A stretch of DNA of 64,000 nucleotides from Actinophytocola xinjiangensis. GTDB lineage: Bacteria > Actinomycetota > Actinomycetes > Mycobacteriales > Pseudonocardiaceae. The stretch is taken from the NCBI RefSeq assembly GCF_001921215.1, contig NZ_MSIF01000001.1, positions 186,001-250,000 on the forward strand, written 5' to 3'. The position numbers were made by a program, and so were the translations under genes. Of this stretch, positions 16,953-25,932 are shown piece by piece; within the stretch, counting starts at the first letter, position 1; each line of letters starts with the position of its first letter. The notes below the pieces were generated by a model that searched no databases, had not been told where the DNA came from, and was given only the letters and a program-made list of their open reading frames with translations.

Positions 16953-18200
16953 ATGTCTGGGTTGTCCCCGATTCTGAAGCAGGCGACACCGGTGCTCGCC
17001 GAACGCGGCGAGGGCGTCTACCTCTACGCCGAGGACGGGCGCCGGTACCTGGACTTCACCGCCGGTATCGGCGTGACCAGCACCGGTCACTGCCACCCGA
17101 GGGTGGTCGCCGCCGTTCAGGAGCAGGCCGCCAAGCTGATCCACGGCCAGTACACGACGGTCATGCACCGTCCGCTGCTGACGCTGTCCGAACGGCTCGG
17201 CACGGTCCTGCCCGAGGGCCTCGACTCGCTGTTCTTCGTCAACTCCGGCAGTGAGGCGGTCGAGGCCGCGCTGCGGCTGGCCCGGCAGGCCACCGCCCGG
17301 CCCAACGTGATCGTCTTCCACGGCTCGTTCCACGGCCGGACCATCGGCGCGGCCTCCATGACCACCTCGGCCACCAAGTTCAGTGCCGGGTTCGCCCCGC
17401 TGATGGGCGGGGTGGTCGTCTCGCCGTTCCCCACGGCCTACCGCTACGGCTGGAGCGAGCAGGAGGCGACCCGGTTCGCGCTGCGCGAGCTGGACTACGT
17501 GCTGCAGACGCTGACCACCCCGGGCGAGGCGGCCGCGTTCTTCGTCGAGCCGGTGCTCGGCGAGGGCGGCTACGTGCCGGCCAACACCGAGTTCATGCGC
17601 GGACTGCGTGAGCGCGCCGACCGGCACGGCATCCTGCTGGTGCTCGACGAGGTGCAGACCGGGTTCGGCCGGACCGGCAGGTTCTGGGGCCACGACCACT
17701 TCGGTGTCCGCCCCGACGTCGTGATCACCGCCAAGGGCCTGGCCAGCGGTTTCCCGCTGTCGGCCATCGCCGCGCCGGCCGAGCTGATGGCCAAGGCGTG
17801 GCCCGGTTCGCAGGGCGGCACCTACGGCGGCAACGCGGTCGCCTGCGCCGCCGCGCTGGCCACCCTGGAGGTCGTCCAGTCGGAGAACCTGGTGGCCAAC
17901 TCGGCCGAGATGGGCGCCCGGCTGAGGGAAGGGCTGGCCAAGGTGGCCGCCGACACGCCGGCCATCGGCGACGTGCGCGGCCTGGGCCTCATGCTGGCCA
18001 GCGAGTTCGTCGACCAGGACGGCAACCCCGACGCGGCCGCCGCCGCCCGGGTCCAGCAGGCGGCCTCGGCGGCCGGGCTGCTGCTGCTCACCTGCGGCGC
18101 GGCCGGCAACGTCGTGCGGATGATCCCGCCGCTGATCGTGACCGCCGAGCAGATCGACGAGGGCCTGGCGCTGTGGCGGGAGGCGGTCGCCTCGGCCTGA
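16953..18200 (+). CDS. gabT: Class III PLP aminotransferase, 4-aminobutyrate type
   Basis: A 415-residue class III omega-aminotransferase. Seen in order: the substrate-end motif DFTAGIGVTSTGHCHP, the phosphate-binding FFVNSGSEAVEAALRLAR, HGSFHGRTIGA, the PLP-contacting LVLDEVQTGFGRTG, and the Schiff-base lysine in ITAKGLASGFPLSA. Closest in feel to 4-aminobutyrate:2-oxoglutarate transaminases, though ornithine or other omega-amino substrates are possible. A GGGAGGG ribosome site lies 8 nt before the ATG. No succinate-semialdehyde dehydrogenase gene is adjacent. The perfect palindrome upstream suggests induction by its substrate through a GntR regulator elsewhere. Confidence 0.88.
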   Translation: MSGLSPILKQATPVLAERGEGVYLYAEDGRRYLDFTAGIGVTSTGHCHPRVVAAVQEQAAKLIHGQYTTVMHRPLLTLSERLGTVLPEGLDSLFFVNSGSEAVEAALRLARQATARPNVIVFHGSFHGRTIGAASMTTSATKFSAGFAPLMGGVVVSPFPTAYRYGWSEQEATRFALRELDYVLQTLTTPGEAAAFFVEPVLGEGGYVPANTEFMRGLRERADRHGILLVLDEVQTGFGRTGRFWGHDHFGVRPDVVITAKGLASGFPLSAIAAPAELMAKAWPGSQGGTYGGNAVACAAALATLEVVQSENLVANSAEMGARLREGLAKVAADTPAIGDVRGLGLMLASEFVDQDGNPDAAAAARVQQAASAAGLLLLTCGAAGNVVRMIPPLIVTAEQIDEGLALWREAVASA

Positions 18201-18237
18201 CCCGGAACCGCGGGCGCGGCCGGCGCGTCCCTGGTCA

Positions 18238-19584
18238 ATGATGATCAGGGTTGTGCTCGTGGTGGGACTGCTGGTGCTGGCCGGGGCGTGTTCCAGACCG
18301 GGTGTCCCGTCCACGCTCGAGTCGAGCACGTCCCCGGCCACGTCCCCGGCGCCGGCCCCGACGGCCTCGACAACCTCGACAACCTCGACCGTGACCCCAC
18401 CGCCGGCGCCCGCGGTCCTCGACGAGCGGCCGCTGTGGAGCGGCGCGGTGACCTCGCGCCCCGGCGAACTCGGCGCGACCTTCGTCGGTGACGCCCTGGT
18501 CCAGGTCGGGCTGGAGGGCGGCGAGGACTACCGGCGGACGCTGTCGGTGGTGGACGCCGCCACCGGGAAGGTCCGCTGGTCGCTGCGAGAGGAGGCCGCG
18601 CTCGGCGGCGACGGCGCGCGCCTGGGCTTCGTGACCTACCACACGACGGTGCTCGACGCCGACGGCGACTGGTCGGTCGTGGTGCAGTACGAGAAGGCCG
18701 TCACGATGCCCAGCGGGAAACCCGGCCGGGAGGAGGGCCTGGCGGCACTGTCCGGGGCCGACGGCTCGGTGCGCTGGCGTTTCCCGGTGCTCACCGACCG
18801 CCGGCTCGGCCCGGCGACCGGCGAGCCGTGGTCGAACCTGACCAGCTTCCGGGCGAACGAGCGGTACGCGGTCGCGCTGGTCACCCGGAACGGCGCGCGC
18901 AACGAACGCACTGCCGACACCTGGATCGGGTTCGACCTGGCGTCGCGCCAGAAACTCTGGGAGGTCCCGTGGGCCGCCGCCGACGGCCGGTTCGACCTCG
19001 CCGGTGACATGGTGGTCGGGGACGTCACCCCGGTCGGCAAGCCCGTTCCGGAACTCACCGGCGCCGGGGTGAAGATCGTCGCCGGCGTCGACGCGGCGAC
19101 CGGCCGGACCCGCTGGACGACCGCCGAGACCCCGCCGTCCGGGACCAGCGGCCTCACCGGGACCGGCGTCCTGATCACCACCGGCGAGCGGGGCGCCCAG
19201 CGGGTGACTCTGGTCGACCCCGTGACCGGTGACCAGCTCTGGGACCCCGAACTCACCCTCACCGCCACCGACGTGCGGTGCCGCGCCGGGACACGGCTGC
19301 TGGCCTGCCACGACGACGACGGCGGCATCGTGGTCCTCGACCCGGCGACCAGGAAGTCGACCCGGTTCGAACCGGAGTCGGGCTACGAGCTCTCCCGGAT
19401 CTGGGAGGACCGCCTCGTCCTGGTCGCGCGGGAGGAGTCGGCCCTGATCACCGACCGGGACGGCAACCCGCTGGTCACGCCCCTCCCGGGAGTGATCCGT
19501 GACCTCGACGCGGACCACGTCGCCGTGGTCGTCCAGGAGGACCCTGAGCGGGGGAGGCTGGCGGTCCACCGGCTGCCGCTGTGA
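18238..19584 (+). CDS. PQQ-like beta-propeller lipoprotein
   Basis: A 448-residue exported lipoprotein. The signal peptide ends in a lipobox, LAGAC with Cys18, followed by a Ser/Thr/Pro-rich linker (residues about 20-60). The rest is repeating blades of the PQQ/WD-like type: TLSVVDAATGKVRWSL, GLAALSGADGSVRWRF, WIGFDLASRQKLWEV and VTLVDPVTGDQLW, each ending in a Trp-containing strand. No PQQ-dehydrogenase residues are evident, so it is probably a structural or binding propeller on the outer face of the membrane. Function unknown. Two ATG codons in tandem lie at the start with no clear ribosome site. Confidence 0.8.
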   Translation: MMIRVVLVVGLLVLAGACSRPGVPSTLESSTSPATSPAPAPTASTTSTTSTVTPPPAPAVLDERPLWSGAVTSRPGELGATFVGDALVQVGLEGGEDYRRTLSVVDAATGKVRWSLREEAALGGDGARLGFVTYHTTVLDADGDWSVVVQYEKAVTMPSGKPGREEGLAALSGADGSVRWRFPVLTDRRLGPATGEPWSNLTSFRANERYAVALVTRNGARNERTADTWIGFDLASRQKLWEVPWAAADGRFDLAGDMVVGDVTPVGKPVPELTGAGVKIVAGVDAATGRTRWTTAETPPSGTSGLTGTGVLITTGERGAQRVTLVDPVTGDQLWDPELTLTATDVRCRAGTRLLACHDDDGGIVVLDPATRKSTRFEPESGYELSRIWEDRLVLVAREESALITDRDGNPLVTPLPGVIRDLDADHVAVVVQEDPERGRLAVHRLPL

Positions 19585-19602
19585 GCCGGGCGGCGGCCAC
19601 GG

Positions 19603-20430
19603 TCAGGTCAGGACGCCCAGCACCCGGGTGACCTCGGCGGCGACCGCGTCCCGGCCGGCACCCAGGTACTTCCTGGTGTCCACGACCAGCGGGTCGTCCG
19701 CCAGATGGGCACGCACGGCCGCGGTGAACGCCTTGTTCAGCTGGGTGGCGATGTTGATCTTCGTCATGCCGGCGACCACCGCGCGGCGCAGGTCGTCGTC
19801 CGGGACACCGGACGAGCCGTGCAGCACCAGCGGCACCGGGACCTCGGCCCGCAGCCGGGCGATCAGGTCCAGGTCGAGCGCCGCGTCCTTGGTCAGCATC
19901 GCGTGCGAGGTGCCGACGGCCACCGCCAGCGCGTCGACCCCGGTCGCCGCCACGAACGACCGCGCCTGGCCGGGATCGGTCCGCGCACCCGGCGCGTGCA
20001 CCCCGTCCTTGCCGCCCACCTCACCCAGCTCGGCCTCCACCCAGACGTCGTGCGCGTGGCAGTGCTCGACCACCGCCGCCGTCGTCGCCACGTTGTCCAC
20101 ATAGGACATCGTGGAGGCGTCGTACATCACCGAGCCAAGGCCGAGCGCGACCGCCTCGCGCACGAGCCCGGCGTCGGTGGCGTGGTCCAGATGCACGGCC
20201 ACCGGCGTCGAGGACGCGTGCGCGATCGCCAACGTGGCCCGCGCCAACGGTTCCAGCGCCCCGTGGTAGCGCACCGCGTTCTCGCTGAGCTGGAGCACCA
20301 CCGGCGCCCCGGCCGCCTCCGCGCCGGCGACCACGGCCTGCGCGTGTTCGAGCTGGATGACGTTGAACGCCCCGACCCCCCGGCCGGCCGCCGCCGCGGG
20401 CCCGACGATCTCAGCGGTCGGTGTCAGCAT
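19603..20430 (-). CDS. Class II (GatY/KbaY/FbaA-type) ketose-bisphosphate aldolase
   Basis: A 275-residue zinc aldolase. Motifs: GVGAFNVIQLEHAQAVV near the start, the zinc-binding VAVHLDHATD, the Glu in VEAELGEVGGKDG, VAVGTSHAM, the zinc His in LVLHGSSGV, and the phosphate loop MTKINIATQLN. The family cleaves tagatose- or fructose-bisphosphate to dihydroxyacetone phosphate and glyceraldehyde-3-phosphate. It is the last gene of the ROK-PfkB-aldolase operon, and its start lies 20 bp inside the kinase gene. The sugar cannot be told from sequence alone. Confidence 0.85.
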   Translation of the reverse strand: MLTPTAEIVGPAAAAGRGVGAFNVIQLEHAQAVVAGAEAAGAPVVLQLSENAVRYHGALEPLARATLAIAHASSTPVAVHLDHATDAGLVREAVALGLGSVMYDASTMSYVDNVATTAAVVEHCHAHDVWVEAELGEVGGKDGVHAPGARTDPGQARSFVAATGVDALAVAVGTSHAMLTKDAALDLDLIARLRAEVPVPLVLHGSSGVPDDDLRRAVVAGMTKINIATQLNKAFTAAVRAHLADDPLVVDTRKYLGAGRDAVAAEVTRVLGVLT

Positions 20431-21319
20431 GGGGTCCCTCCACCTCGATGAGCGGCGCGAGTCGCCGGTAGACGTCCAGATCCACGTCGCCGGCCAGCGG
20501 GCAGGCGACGGCGGCGGCCGAGAGCGCGACCGCGTCGGCCAGCACCACCGGCCAGTCCGCCCCGGCGGCCAGCCCCGCCGCCAGCGCGGCGACGCACGCG
20601 TCACCCGCGCCGGTCGGGTTACCGGTCCGGGGCCGCGACCGCGCCCGCCACACACCCTCGCCGGTGACCGCGACCAGCCCGTCGGGCCCGAGCGAGGCGA
20701 CCACCGCGCCCGCGCCGTGCGCCCGCAGTCTCGCCGCCCCGGCCAGCGGGTCACCGGTGCCGGTGGCCTCGGCCAGCTCCTCGGCGTTCGGCTTGACCAG
20801 CCTCGGCCCGGCGGGCACCCCGCCGAGCAGCGCCGGCCCCGAGGCGTCCAGGACGACCGGTGTCGTGGTGGCGCCGATCAGCCGGGCGTAGGCGTCGGCC
20901 GGCAGCCCCGGCGGCAGGCTGCCCGACAGCACGACCACCTCGGCCCGGTCGGCCAGCGTCGGGAACACGGCGGCCAGCCGCTCCCAGTCCCGCGCGGCGA
21001 CCGGCGGGCCCTGCTCGTTGAACGCGGTCGCCGCGCCGTCGCCCGACACGACCGTCACCGTGCGGCGGGCCGGGGTGGTGACCGACACCAGCCGCTCGGC
21101 GATACCGGCGGCGGCGAGGTCGTCCTGGATCTCCCGGCCGCCGGCCAGCCCGGTGACCAGCGTCTCGTGGCCCAGCGCGTGCAACACCCTCGCCACGTTG
21201 ACACCCTTGCCGCCGGCTCGCACGGCGACGTCGGTGACCCGGTGCGCCGCGCCCGGCCGCAGCGTCGGCACGTGGTAGGTGACGTCCAGCGCCGCGTTCG
21301 GCGTGACGGTCAGGATCAC
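20411..21319 (-). CDS. PfkB-family sugar-phosphate kinase (1-phosphofructokinase / tagatose-6-phosphate kinase type)
   Basis: A 302-residue ribokinase-fold kinase. The N-terminus (MILTVTPNAALDVTY) and GGKGVNVARVLHALG are typical of the FruK/LacC branch. The ATP and anion-hole motif is RTGNPTGAGDACVAAL, with the catalytic Asp. It presumably forms the bisphosphate that the downstream aldolase cleaves. The GTG start overlaps the ROK stop by four bases, and its own end overlaps the aldolase start, so the three genes are tightly coupled. Confidence 0.87.
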   Translation of the reverse strand: MILTVTPNAALDVTYHVPTLRPGAAHRVTDVAVRAGGKGVNVARVLHALGHETLVTGLAGGREIQDDLAAAGIAERLVSVTTPARRTVTVVSGDGAATAFNEQGPPVAARDWERLAAVFPTLADRAEVVVLSGSLPPGLPADAYARLIGATTTPVVLDASGPALLGGVPAGPRLVKPNAEELAEATGTGDPLAGAARLRAHGAGAVVASLGPDGLVAVTGEGVWRARSRPRTGNPTGAGDACVAALAAGLAAGADWPVVLADAVALSAAAVACPLAGDVDLDVYRRLAPLIEVEGPHADTDR

Positions 21320-22221
21320 CCGGCGGCCGCCCGCCACGCGAGGATGCCGGCGCCGATACAGCCGGCGTTGTCCCCGAGGGCGGCCCGCACGAGCGTCGGC
21401 ATCCGCTGGAAGCTCATCCGCCCGCTCAACGACTCCTTGAGCGGCACCAGCAGCGTGTCCCCGGACTCGGCCAGGCCGCCGCCGATCGCCACCACCTCCG
21501 GCGCGACGAACGTGATGGCCGTGGTGAGCGCGGCGGCCAGCCCGTCGACCGCCCGCGACCACACGGCCTGCGCGTCCGGGTCGCCGGCCTCGACGGCGGC
21601 GGCCACCTCGGCGGCCCTGGTCACCGGCCGGCCCGAGCGCGCCGCGTAGTGGCGGGCGATGAACGCCGCCGACGCCACGGTCTCCAGACAGCCCCGGATG
21701 CCGCACCCGCAGACCGCGCCCTGGGGGTCGACGACGATGTGGCCGAGTTCGCCGGCGTACCCGTCGGCGTCCAGCCGGTGCCCGTCGACCAGGACGGCGG
21801 CGGCGATCCCGGTACCGATGGGCACGAACATCGCGTTGCGCACCCCGGTCGCCGCGCCGACGGTGAACTCGGCCAGCCCGCCGCTGCGCACGTCGTGGCC
21901 CAGCGCGACCGGCAGTCCGCAGGCGTCGGCGAGCCGGTCACGCAGCGGCAGGTCCCGCCACCCGAGGTTCACCGCCGCGCGGGCGATACCGGCCCGCTCG
22001 TCGATGATCCCCGGTGCCGCGAGCCCGACACCGACGACCTCGTGGTCACCGGCGGCCGCGCGTAACTCGTCGATCAGTTCGATGATCTGCTCGACGTCGA
22101 CACTGCCCTCGACCCGGCGGGTCGCGGTCCGGTGCGTGTGGCGGACCCGCAGGTCCTCGGCCACGAGCGCCGACTTGATCGAGGTGCCGCCGACGTCGAT
22201 GGCCGCGACGAGCCGGTCCAT
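21316..22221 (-). CDS. ROK-family sugar kinase
   Basis: A 301-residue ROK protein without an N-terminal DNA-binding domain, so a kinase rather than a repressor. Motifs: the phosphate loop AAIDVGGTSIKSALV, the catalytic region GHDVRSGGLAEF, IGTGIAAAVLVDGH, the ELGH motif, and the structural zinc signature CGCGIRGCLETVAS. ROK kinases phosphorylate glucose, N-acetyl-sugars or allose-like hexoses at C6. It is first in the leftward sugar operon, with GGAGGA close before the ATG, and divergent from the DeoR regulator by 31 bp. Confidence 0.88.
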   Translation of the reverse strand: MDRLVAAIDVGGTSIKSALVAEDLRVRHTHRTATRRVEGSVDVEQIIELIDELRAAAGDHEVVGVGLAAPGIIDERAGIARAAVNLGWRDLPLRDRLADACGLPVALGHDVRSGGLAEFTVGAATGVRNAMFVPIGTGIAAAVLVDGHRLDADGYAGELGHIVVDPQGAVCGCGIRGCLETVASAAFIARHYAARSGRPVTRAAEVAAAVEAGDPDAQAVWSRAVDGLAAALTTAITFVAPEVVAIGGGLAESGDTLLVPLKESLSGRMSFQRMPTLVRAALGDNAGCIGAGILAWRAAAG

Positions 22222-22252
22222 GTGCCGTCCTCCGCAGGTCAGGGGGAATACA

Positions 22253-23047
22253 TTGCACCACGTGGACCGCTACGAACGGCTGAGCACCCTGCTCGATCTG
22301 CTCGGCCGGCAGGGTCGGGTCGACGTCGAGCGGCTGGCCGGCCAACTGGACGTGTCGGCCGCGACCATCCGCCGTGACCTCGACCACCTCGCCGACCAGC
22401 AGCTGCTCACCCGCACGCGGGGCGGCGCGGTGGCCACCAACGTCGCCTACGACCTGCCGTTGCGCTACCGCAGCGCCCGGCGGGCGTCGGAGAAGGAGCG
22501 GATCGCCCGCGCGGCGGCCGCGTCGGTCACCCGGGGCAGTGTCGTGGCCCTCAACGGCGGCACCACCACGACCGAGATCGCCCGAGCCCTGGCGACCCGC
22601 CCGGACCTGGCCGCCCCCGCCGACGAGCCGGCGCTGACCCTGGTGACCAACGCCCTCAACATCGCCGGCGAGCTGGCCGTGCGCCCCCAGGTGAAGCTGG
22701 TGCTCACCGGTGGTGTGGCCCGCCCCCAGTCCTTCGAACTGTCCGGTCCGCTGGCGACCCACGTCCTGGCCGAGATCACGGTGGACGTGGTGTTCCTCGG
22801 CGTCGACGCGGTCGACCCGGCCCAGGGCGCCTACGCCCACCACGAGGGCGAGGCCAGCGTCAACCGGCTGATGGCCGAACGCGCCCGGCGCACCGTCGTG
22901 GCCGCCGACAGCTCCAAGCTCGGCCGGCACGCCTTCGCCCGCATCTGCGCCACCACCGCCATCGACACGTTGATCACCGACAGCGCGGTGGCACCGGAGC
23001 TGGTCGCCGCGTTCGAGGTGGAGGGCGTGCGCGTCGAGGTGGTCTGA
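22253..23047 (+). CDS. DeoR/GlpR-family sugar-operon regulator
   Basis: A 264-residue DeoR-type regulator. The HTH is RYERLSTLLDLLGRQGRVDVERLAGQLDVSAATIRRDLDHL, and TRTRGGAV is a family hallmark. The effector domain contains LNGGTTTTEIA, the sugar-phosphate-binding loop, and VFLGVDAVDP. It sits divergent from the ROK-PfkB-aldolase operon and most likely represses it until a sugar phosphate binds. I favour the TTG at 22253, six nt after AGGGGG; the GTG three codons later is the alternative. Confidence 0.88.
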   Translation: MHHVDRYERLSTLLDLLGRQGRVDVERLAGQLDVSAATIRRDLDHLADQQLLTRTRGGAVATNVAYDLPLRYRSARRASEKERIARAAAASVTRGSVVALNGGTTTTEIARALATRPDLAAPADEPALTLVTNALNIAGELAVRPQVKLVLTGGVARPQSFELSGPLATHVLAEITVDVVFLGVDAVDPAQGAYAHHEGEASVNRLMAERARRTVVAADSSKLGRHAFARICATTAIDTLITDSAVAPELVAAFEVEGVRVEVV

Positions 23048-23051
23048 GCGC

Positions 23052-23663
23052 TCACCGGTGGCCGAGCATCTTCAGCACCAGGTCGGCGTACTGGCGCCCC
23101 AGCTCGTCGGGAGCCGGTTTGCTCGACGGCGTGTACCAGCGGGACACGTCGATCCCCAGGCCGAGCACGGCCCGGGCGGCGGTGCGGACGTCGGGCACCT
23201 CGAACGCCCCGGCCTCGACCCCGGCGGTGATCACGTCCCGCACCAGCTGCTCGGTCCGCCGCCGCAGGTCGGCCACCACCGCGTAGTCCTCGGGCGGCAG
23301 CGCATTGAGCTCGTGCTGGACGACCCGCGCCACGACGTGCCGGTTGGCGTGCCAGGCCACGAACTTCTCCACCAGCGCCCGCATCGCGACCGGCGGGTCG
23401 TCCGGCGCCCCGGCGACGACCCGCTCGACGGTCGTCAGCATGCGTTGGTGCCCGCTGCGGCTGATGGCGAACAGCACCGCTGACTTGGCCGGGAAGTGCA
23501 CGTACAGCGCCGCCGGGCTCATGCCGGCGGCGGTGGCGATGTCCCTGGTCGTCGTGGCGTGGTAGCCGCGTTCGGCGAACGACTGCACCGCCGCCGCCAT
23601 GAGACGGCGGGCCGTCTCCGGCCGGACGTCCGGCCAGAGGTCCTCGGACAGCGGCAGGGTCAC
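23052..23663 (-). CDS. TetR-family regulator of the acyl-CoA operon
   Basis: A 203-residue TetR regulator, with the HTH ARRLMAAAVQSFAERGYHATTTRDIATAAGMSPAALYVHFPAKSAVLF. It is the last gene of a leftward operon (SDR, MaoC, two acyl-CoA dehydrogenases) and starts with a GTG that overlaps the preceding stop. Co-expression with these genes and the palindrome upstream of the first gene suggest autorepression relieved by an acyl-CoA (inference). Confidence 0.87.
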   Translation of the reverse strand: MTLPLSEDLWPDVRPETARRLMAAAVQSFAERGYHATTTRDIATAAGMSPAALYVHFPAKSAVLFAISRSGHQRMLTTVERVVAGAPDDPPVAMRALVEKFVAWHANRHVVARVVQHELNALPPEDYAVVADLRRRTEQLVRDVITAGVEAGAFEVPDVRTAARAVLGLGIDVSRWYTPSSKPAPDELGRQYADLVLKMLGHR

Positions 23664-24757
23664 CGCGGGCCTGGGAGATCGACCAGCGGCGCGAGCAGCT
23701 GGCGCAGTTGCCCCGGCGTGCCGAACGCGATCTGGTCGGCCTTGGCGCGCTTGAGGTACAGGTGCGCCGGGTGCTCCCAGGTCATGCCGATCCCGCCGTG
23801 CAGCTGGACGCACTCCTGGGCGGCGTGCACCGCGACGTCCGAGCACAGCGAGTTCGCCAGCAGCGCCGAGAGCTTCGCCTCGTCGCCGCCAGGATCGGCG
23901 GCGGCGGTGTCGGCGGCGTTGCGGGCGGCGGCGCGGGCCAGCGCCAGGTCGCCGAACAGGTCGGCCAGCCGGTGCTTGAGCGCCTGGAACGAGCCGACCG
24001 GACGGCCGAACTGGTGGCGGTCCTTGAGGTAGGCCACCGTCGTGGTCAGGCACCACTGCGTGACACCGATCTGTTCGGAAGCCAGCAGCGCCGTGGCCGT
24101 CCACAGCGCGCTGTCCACCGCGGCGTCGGGGCCCAGCGGGGTACCGGTCGCGCCGTCGAGGCGGACGTCGGCGACCGGGCGGGTGAGGTCGAGCGAGACC
24201 ACGGGGGTGACGGCCACCGCCGGCTGGTCGGTCCGCACCGCGTACAGCGTGCCGCCCGCCGGGACCAGCAGCACGTCGGCCGGTCCGGCGTCGGCGACCG
24301 AGCGGACCGCGCCGCGCAGCTGTCTGTCCACGACCTCCACGGTCGGGGGCGGGGGAGCGCCCGGTGCGGTGGCCAGCGACACCACCAGCGCGCCGACCGA
24401 CCGGCCGGTGCCCAGGGCGGCCAGCAGGTCGCGGACCTCGGTGGTCGGCTCGCAGGCCAGCAGCGCGCTGGTCGCCAGTACGGCGCTGCCCAGGAAGGGC
24501 ACCGGCGCGACGTGGCGGCCGAGTTCCTCCAGCACCACCGCGACCTCCCGGACCGAGGCGCCCTGGCCGCCCAGCTCCTCGGGCACGTGCAGCGAGCCGG
24601 CGCCGAGGTCGGCGGTCAGCGTGCGCCACAGGTCGAGGTCGTGGGGCGTGTCGGTCTCGCAGCGGGCCAGTACCGCCGAGGGCTGGGCCCGGTCGCCGAG
24701 CAGGTCGCGGACGCTGGCCCGCAGCTGCTCCTCGACATCGGTGTACAGGAGGTTCAT
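23660..24757 (-). CDS. Acyl-CoA dehydrogenase, second (divergent) subunit type
   Basis: A 365-residue acyl-CoA dehydrogenase-fold protein. Seen: LGAGSLHVPEELGGQGASVREVAVVLEELGRHVAPVPF, DRHQFGRPVGSFQALKHRLAD, and HGGIGMTWEHPAHLYLKRAKAD near the C-terminus. The middle beta domain is divergent, as in partner subunits of heteromeric FadE pairs. It is encoded directly after, and overlapping by four bases with, a canonical dehydrogenase, so an alpha2beta2 enzyme is likely. FAD-dependent desaturation of an acyl-CoA is the expected reaction. Confidence 0.85.
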   Translation of the reverse strand: MNLLYTDVEEQLRASVRDLLGDRAQPSAVLARCETDTPHDLDLWRTLTADLGAGSLHVPEELGGQGASVREVAVVLEELGRHVAPVPFLGSAVLATSALLACEPTTEVRDLLAALGTGRSVGALVVSLATAPGAPPPPTVEVVDRQLRGAVRSVADAGPADVLLVPAGGTLYAVRTDQPAVAVTPVVSLDLTRPVADVRLDGATGTPLGPDAAVDSALWTATALLASEQIGVTQWCLTTTVAYLKDRHQFGRPVGSFQALKHRLADLFGDLALARAAARNAADTAAADPGGDEAKLSALLANSLCSDVAVHAAQECVQLHGGIGMTWEHPAHLYLKRAKADQIAFGTPGQLRQLLAPLVDLPGPR

Positions 24758-25932
24758 CGGGGCAGGTCCTTCCACGGAACCTTGGTGTCCACCCGGGGTT
24801 CGGCCGGCAGGCCGAGCACCCGCTCGGCGATGATGTTGCGCAGCACCTCGGAGGTGCCGCCCTCGATCGAGTTGCCCTTCGCCCGCAGGTAGCGGTAGCC
24901 GGCCTCGCGGCCGAGGAAGTCGACCTGGTCGGGGCGGCGCATCGTCCAGTCGTCGTAGCGCAGGCCGTCCTCGCCGAGCATCTCCAGCTCCAGGCCGGTC
25001 AGCTCGTGGTTGAGGGTGGCGAACGCCAGCTTCATCGCCGAGCCCTCCGGGCCGGGGTTGCCGGCCGCGAGCTGCTGGCGCAGCCGCGCGCCGGCCAGCC
25101 GCAGCGCCTCGGACCGCACCCACAGCGCGACCAGCCGGTCGTGGCGCTCGGCCGTGCGGACCTCCGGGCGGTCCCGCCAGGTCGCGGCGACCGGGCCGAT
25201 CATGCCGCCCTCACGCGGCACCGGCCGCCCGCCGATGGCCACCCGCTCGTTCATCAGCGTGGTCTGCGCGACCCGCCAGCCGTCGCCGACCTCACCGAGG
25301 CGGTTGCTGTCGGGGATCCACGCCTCGGTCATGAAGACCTCGTTGAACTCCGCCTCGCCGGTGATCTGGCGCAGCGGGCGGACCTCGACGCCCGGGTCGG
25401 TCATGTCGAGCAGGAAGTAGGACAGGCCGGCGTGCTTGGGCACGTCCGGGTCGGTGCGGGCCAGCAGGATCGCCCAGCGCGCGGTGTGCGCGCTGGAGGT
25501 CCACACCTTCTGGCCGGTGAGCCGCCAGCCGTCGCCGTCGCGCACCGCGCGGGTGCCGACCGCCGCCAGGTCCGAGCCGGCACCCGGCTCGGAGAACAGC
25601 TGGCACCACACCTCCTCACCGGTCCACAGTGGACGAAGGAAGCGCTTCTTCTGGTCCTCGGTGCCGAAGGCGAGGATGGTCGGCGCCGCCATCCCCAGGC
25701 CGATGCCGATGCGGCGCGGGTCGTTGTCCGGCGCGCCGGCCCCGGCCAGCTCGGCGTCCACGACGCCCTGCAGGTCGCGTTCGGCGCCAAGCCCGCCCAG
25801 GCCCTCCGGGAAGTGCACCCAGGCCAGGCCCGCGTCGAACCTGGCGCGCAGGAAGTCCAGCCGGTCGGTGGTCGCCGGGTCGTTGGCGGCCAGCAGCTCG
25901 CGTGTGCGCTCGCGCAGCGTGTCGGCGTTCAC
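24754..25932 (-). CDS. Acyl-CoA dehydrogenase
   Basis: A 392-residue FAD-dependent acyl-CoA dehydrogenase. Motifs: WCQLFSEPGAGSDLAAVGTRA and GWRLTGQKVWTSSAHTARW in the flavin-binding middle domain, LMNERVAIGG, and KGNSIEGGTSEVLRNIIAERVLGLP at the C-terminus. It pairs with the next gene, probably as a heterotetramer. The substrate may be a branched, cyclic or steroid-side-chain acyl-CoA, as for paired mycobacterial FadE proteins (inference). The GTG start overlaps the MaoC stop. Confidence 0.9.
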   Translation of the reverse strand: MNADTLRERTRELLAANDPATTDRLDFLRARFDAGLAWVHFPEGLGGLGAERDLQGVVDAELAGAGAPDNDPRRIGIGLGMAAPTILAFGTEDQKKRFLRPLWTGEEVWCQLFSEPGAGSDLAAVGTRAVRDGDGWRLTGQKVWTSSAHTARWAILLARTDPDVPKHAGLSYFLLDMTDPGVEVRPLRQITGEAEFNEVFMTEAWIPDSNRLGEVGDGWRVAQTTLMNERVAIGGRPVPREGGMIGPVAATWRDRPEVRTAERHDRLVALWVRSEALRLAGARLRQQLAAGNPGPEGSAMKLAFATLNHELTGLELEMLGEDGLRYDDWTMRRPDQVDFLGREAGYRYLRAKGNSIEGGTSEVLRNIIAERVLGLPAEPRVDTKVPWKDLPR

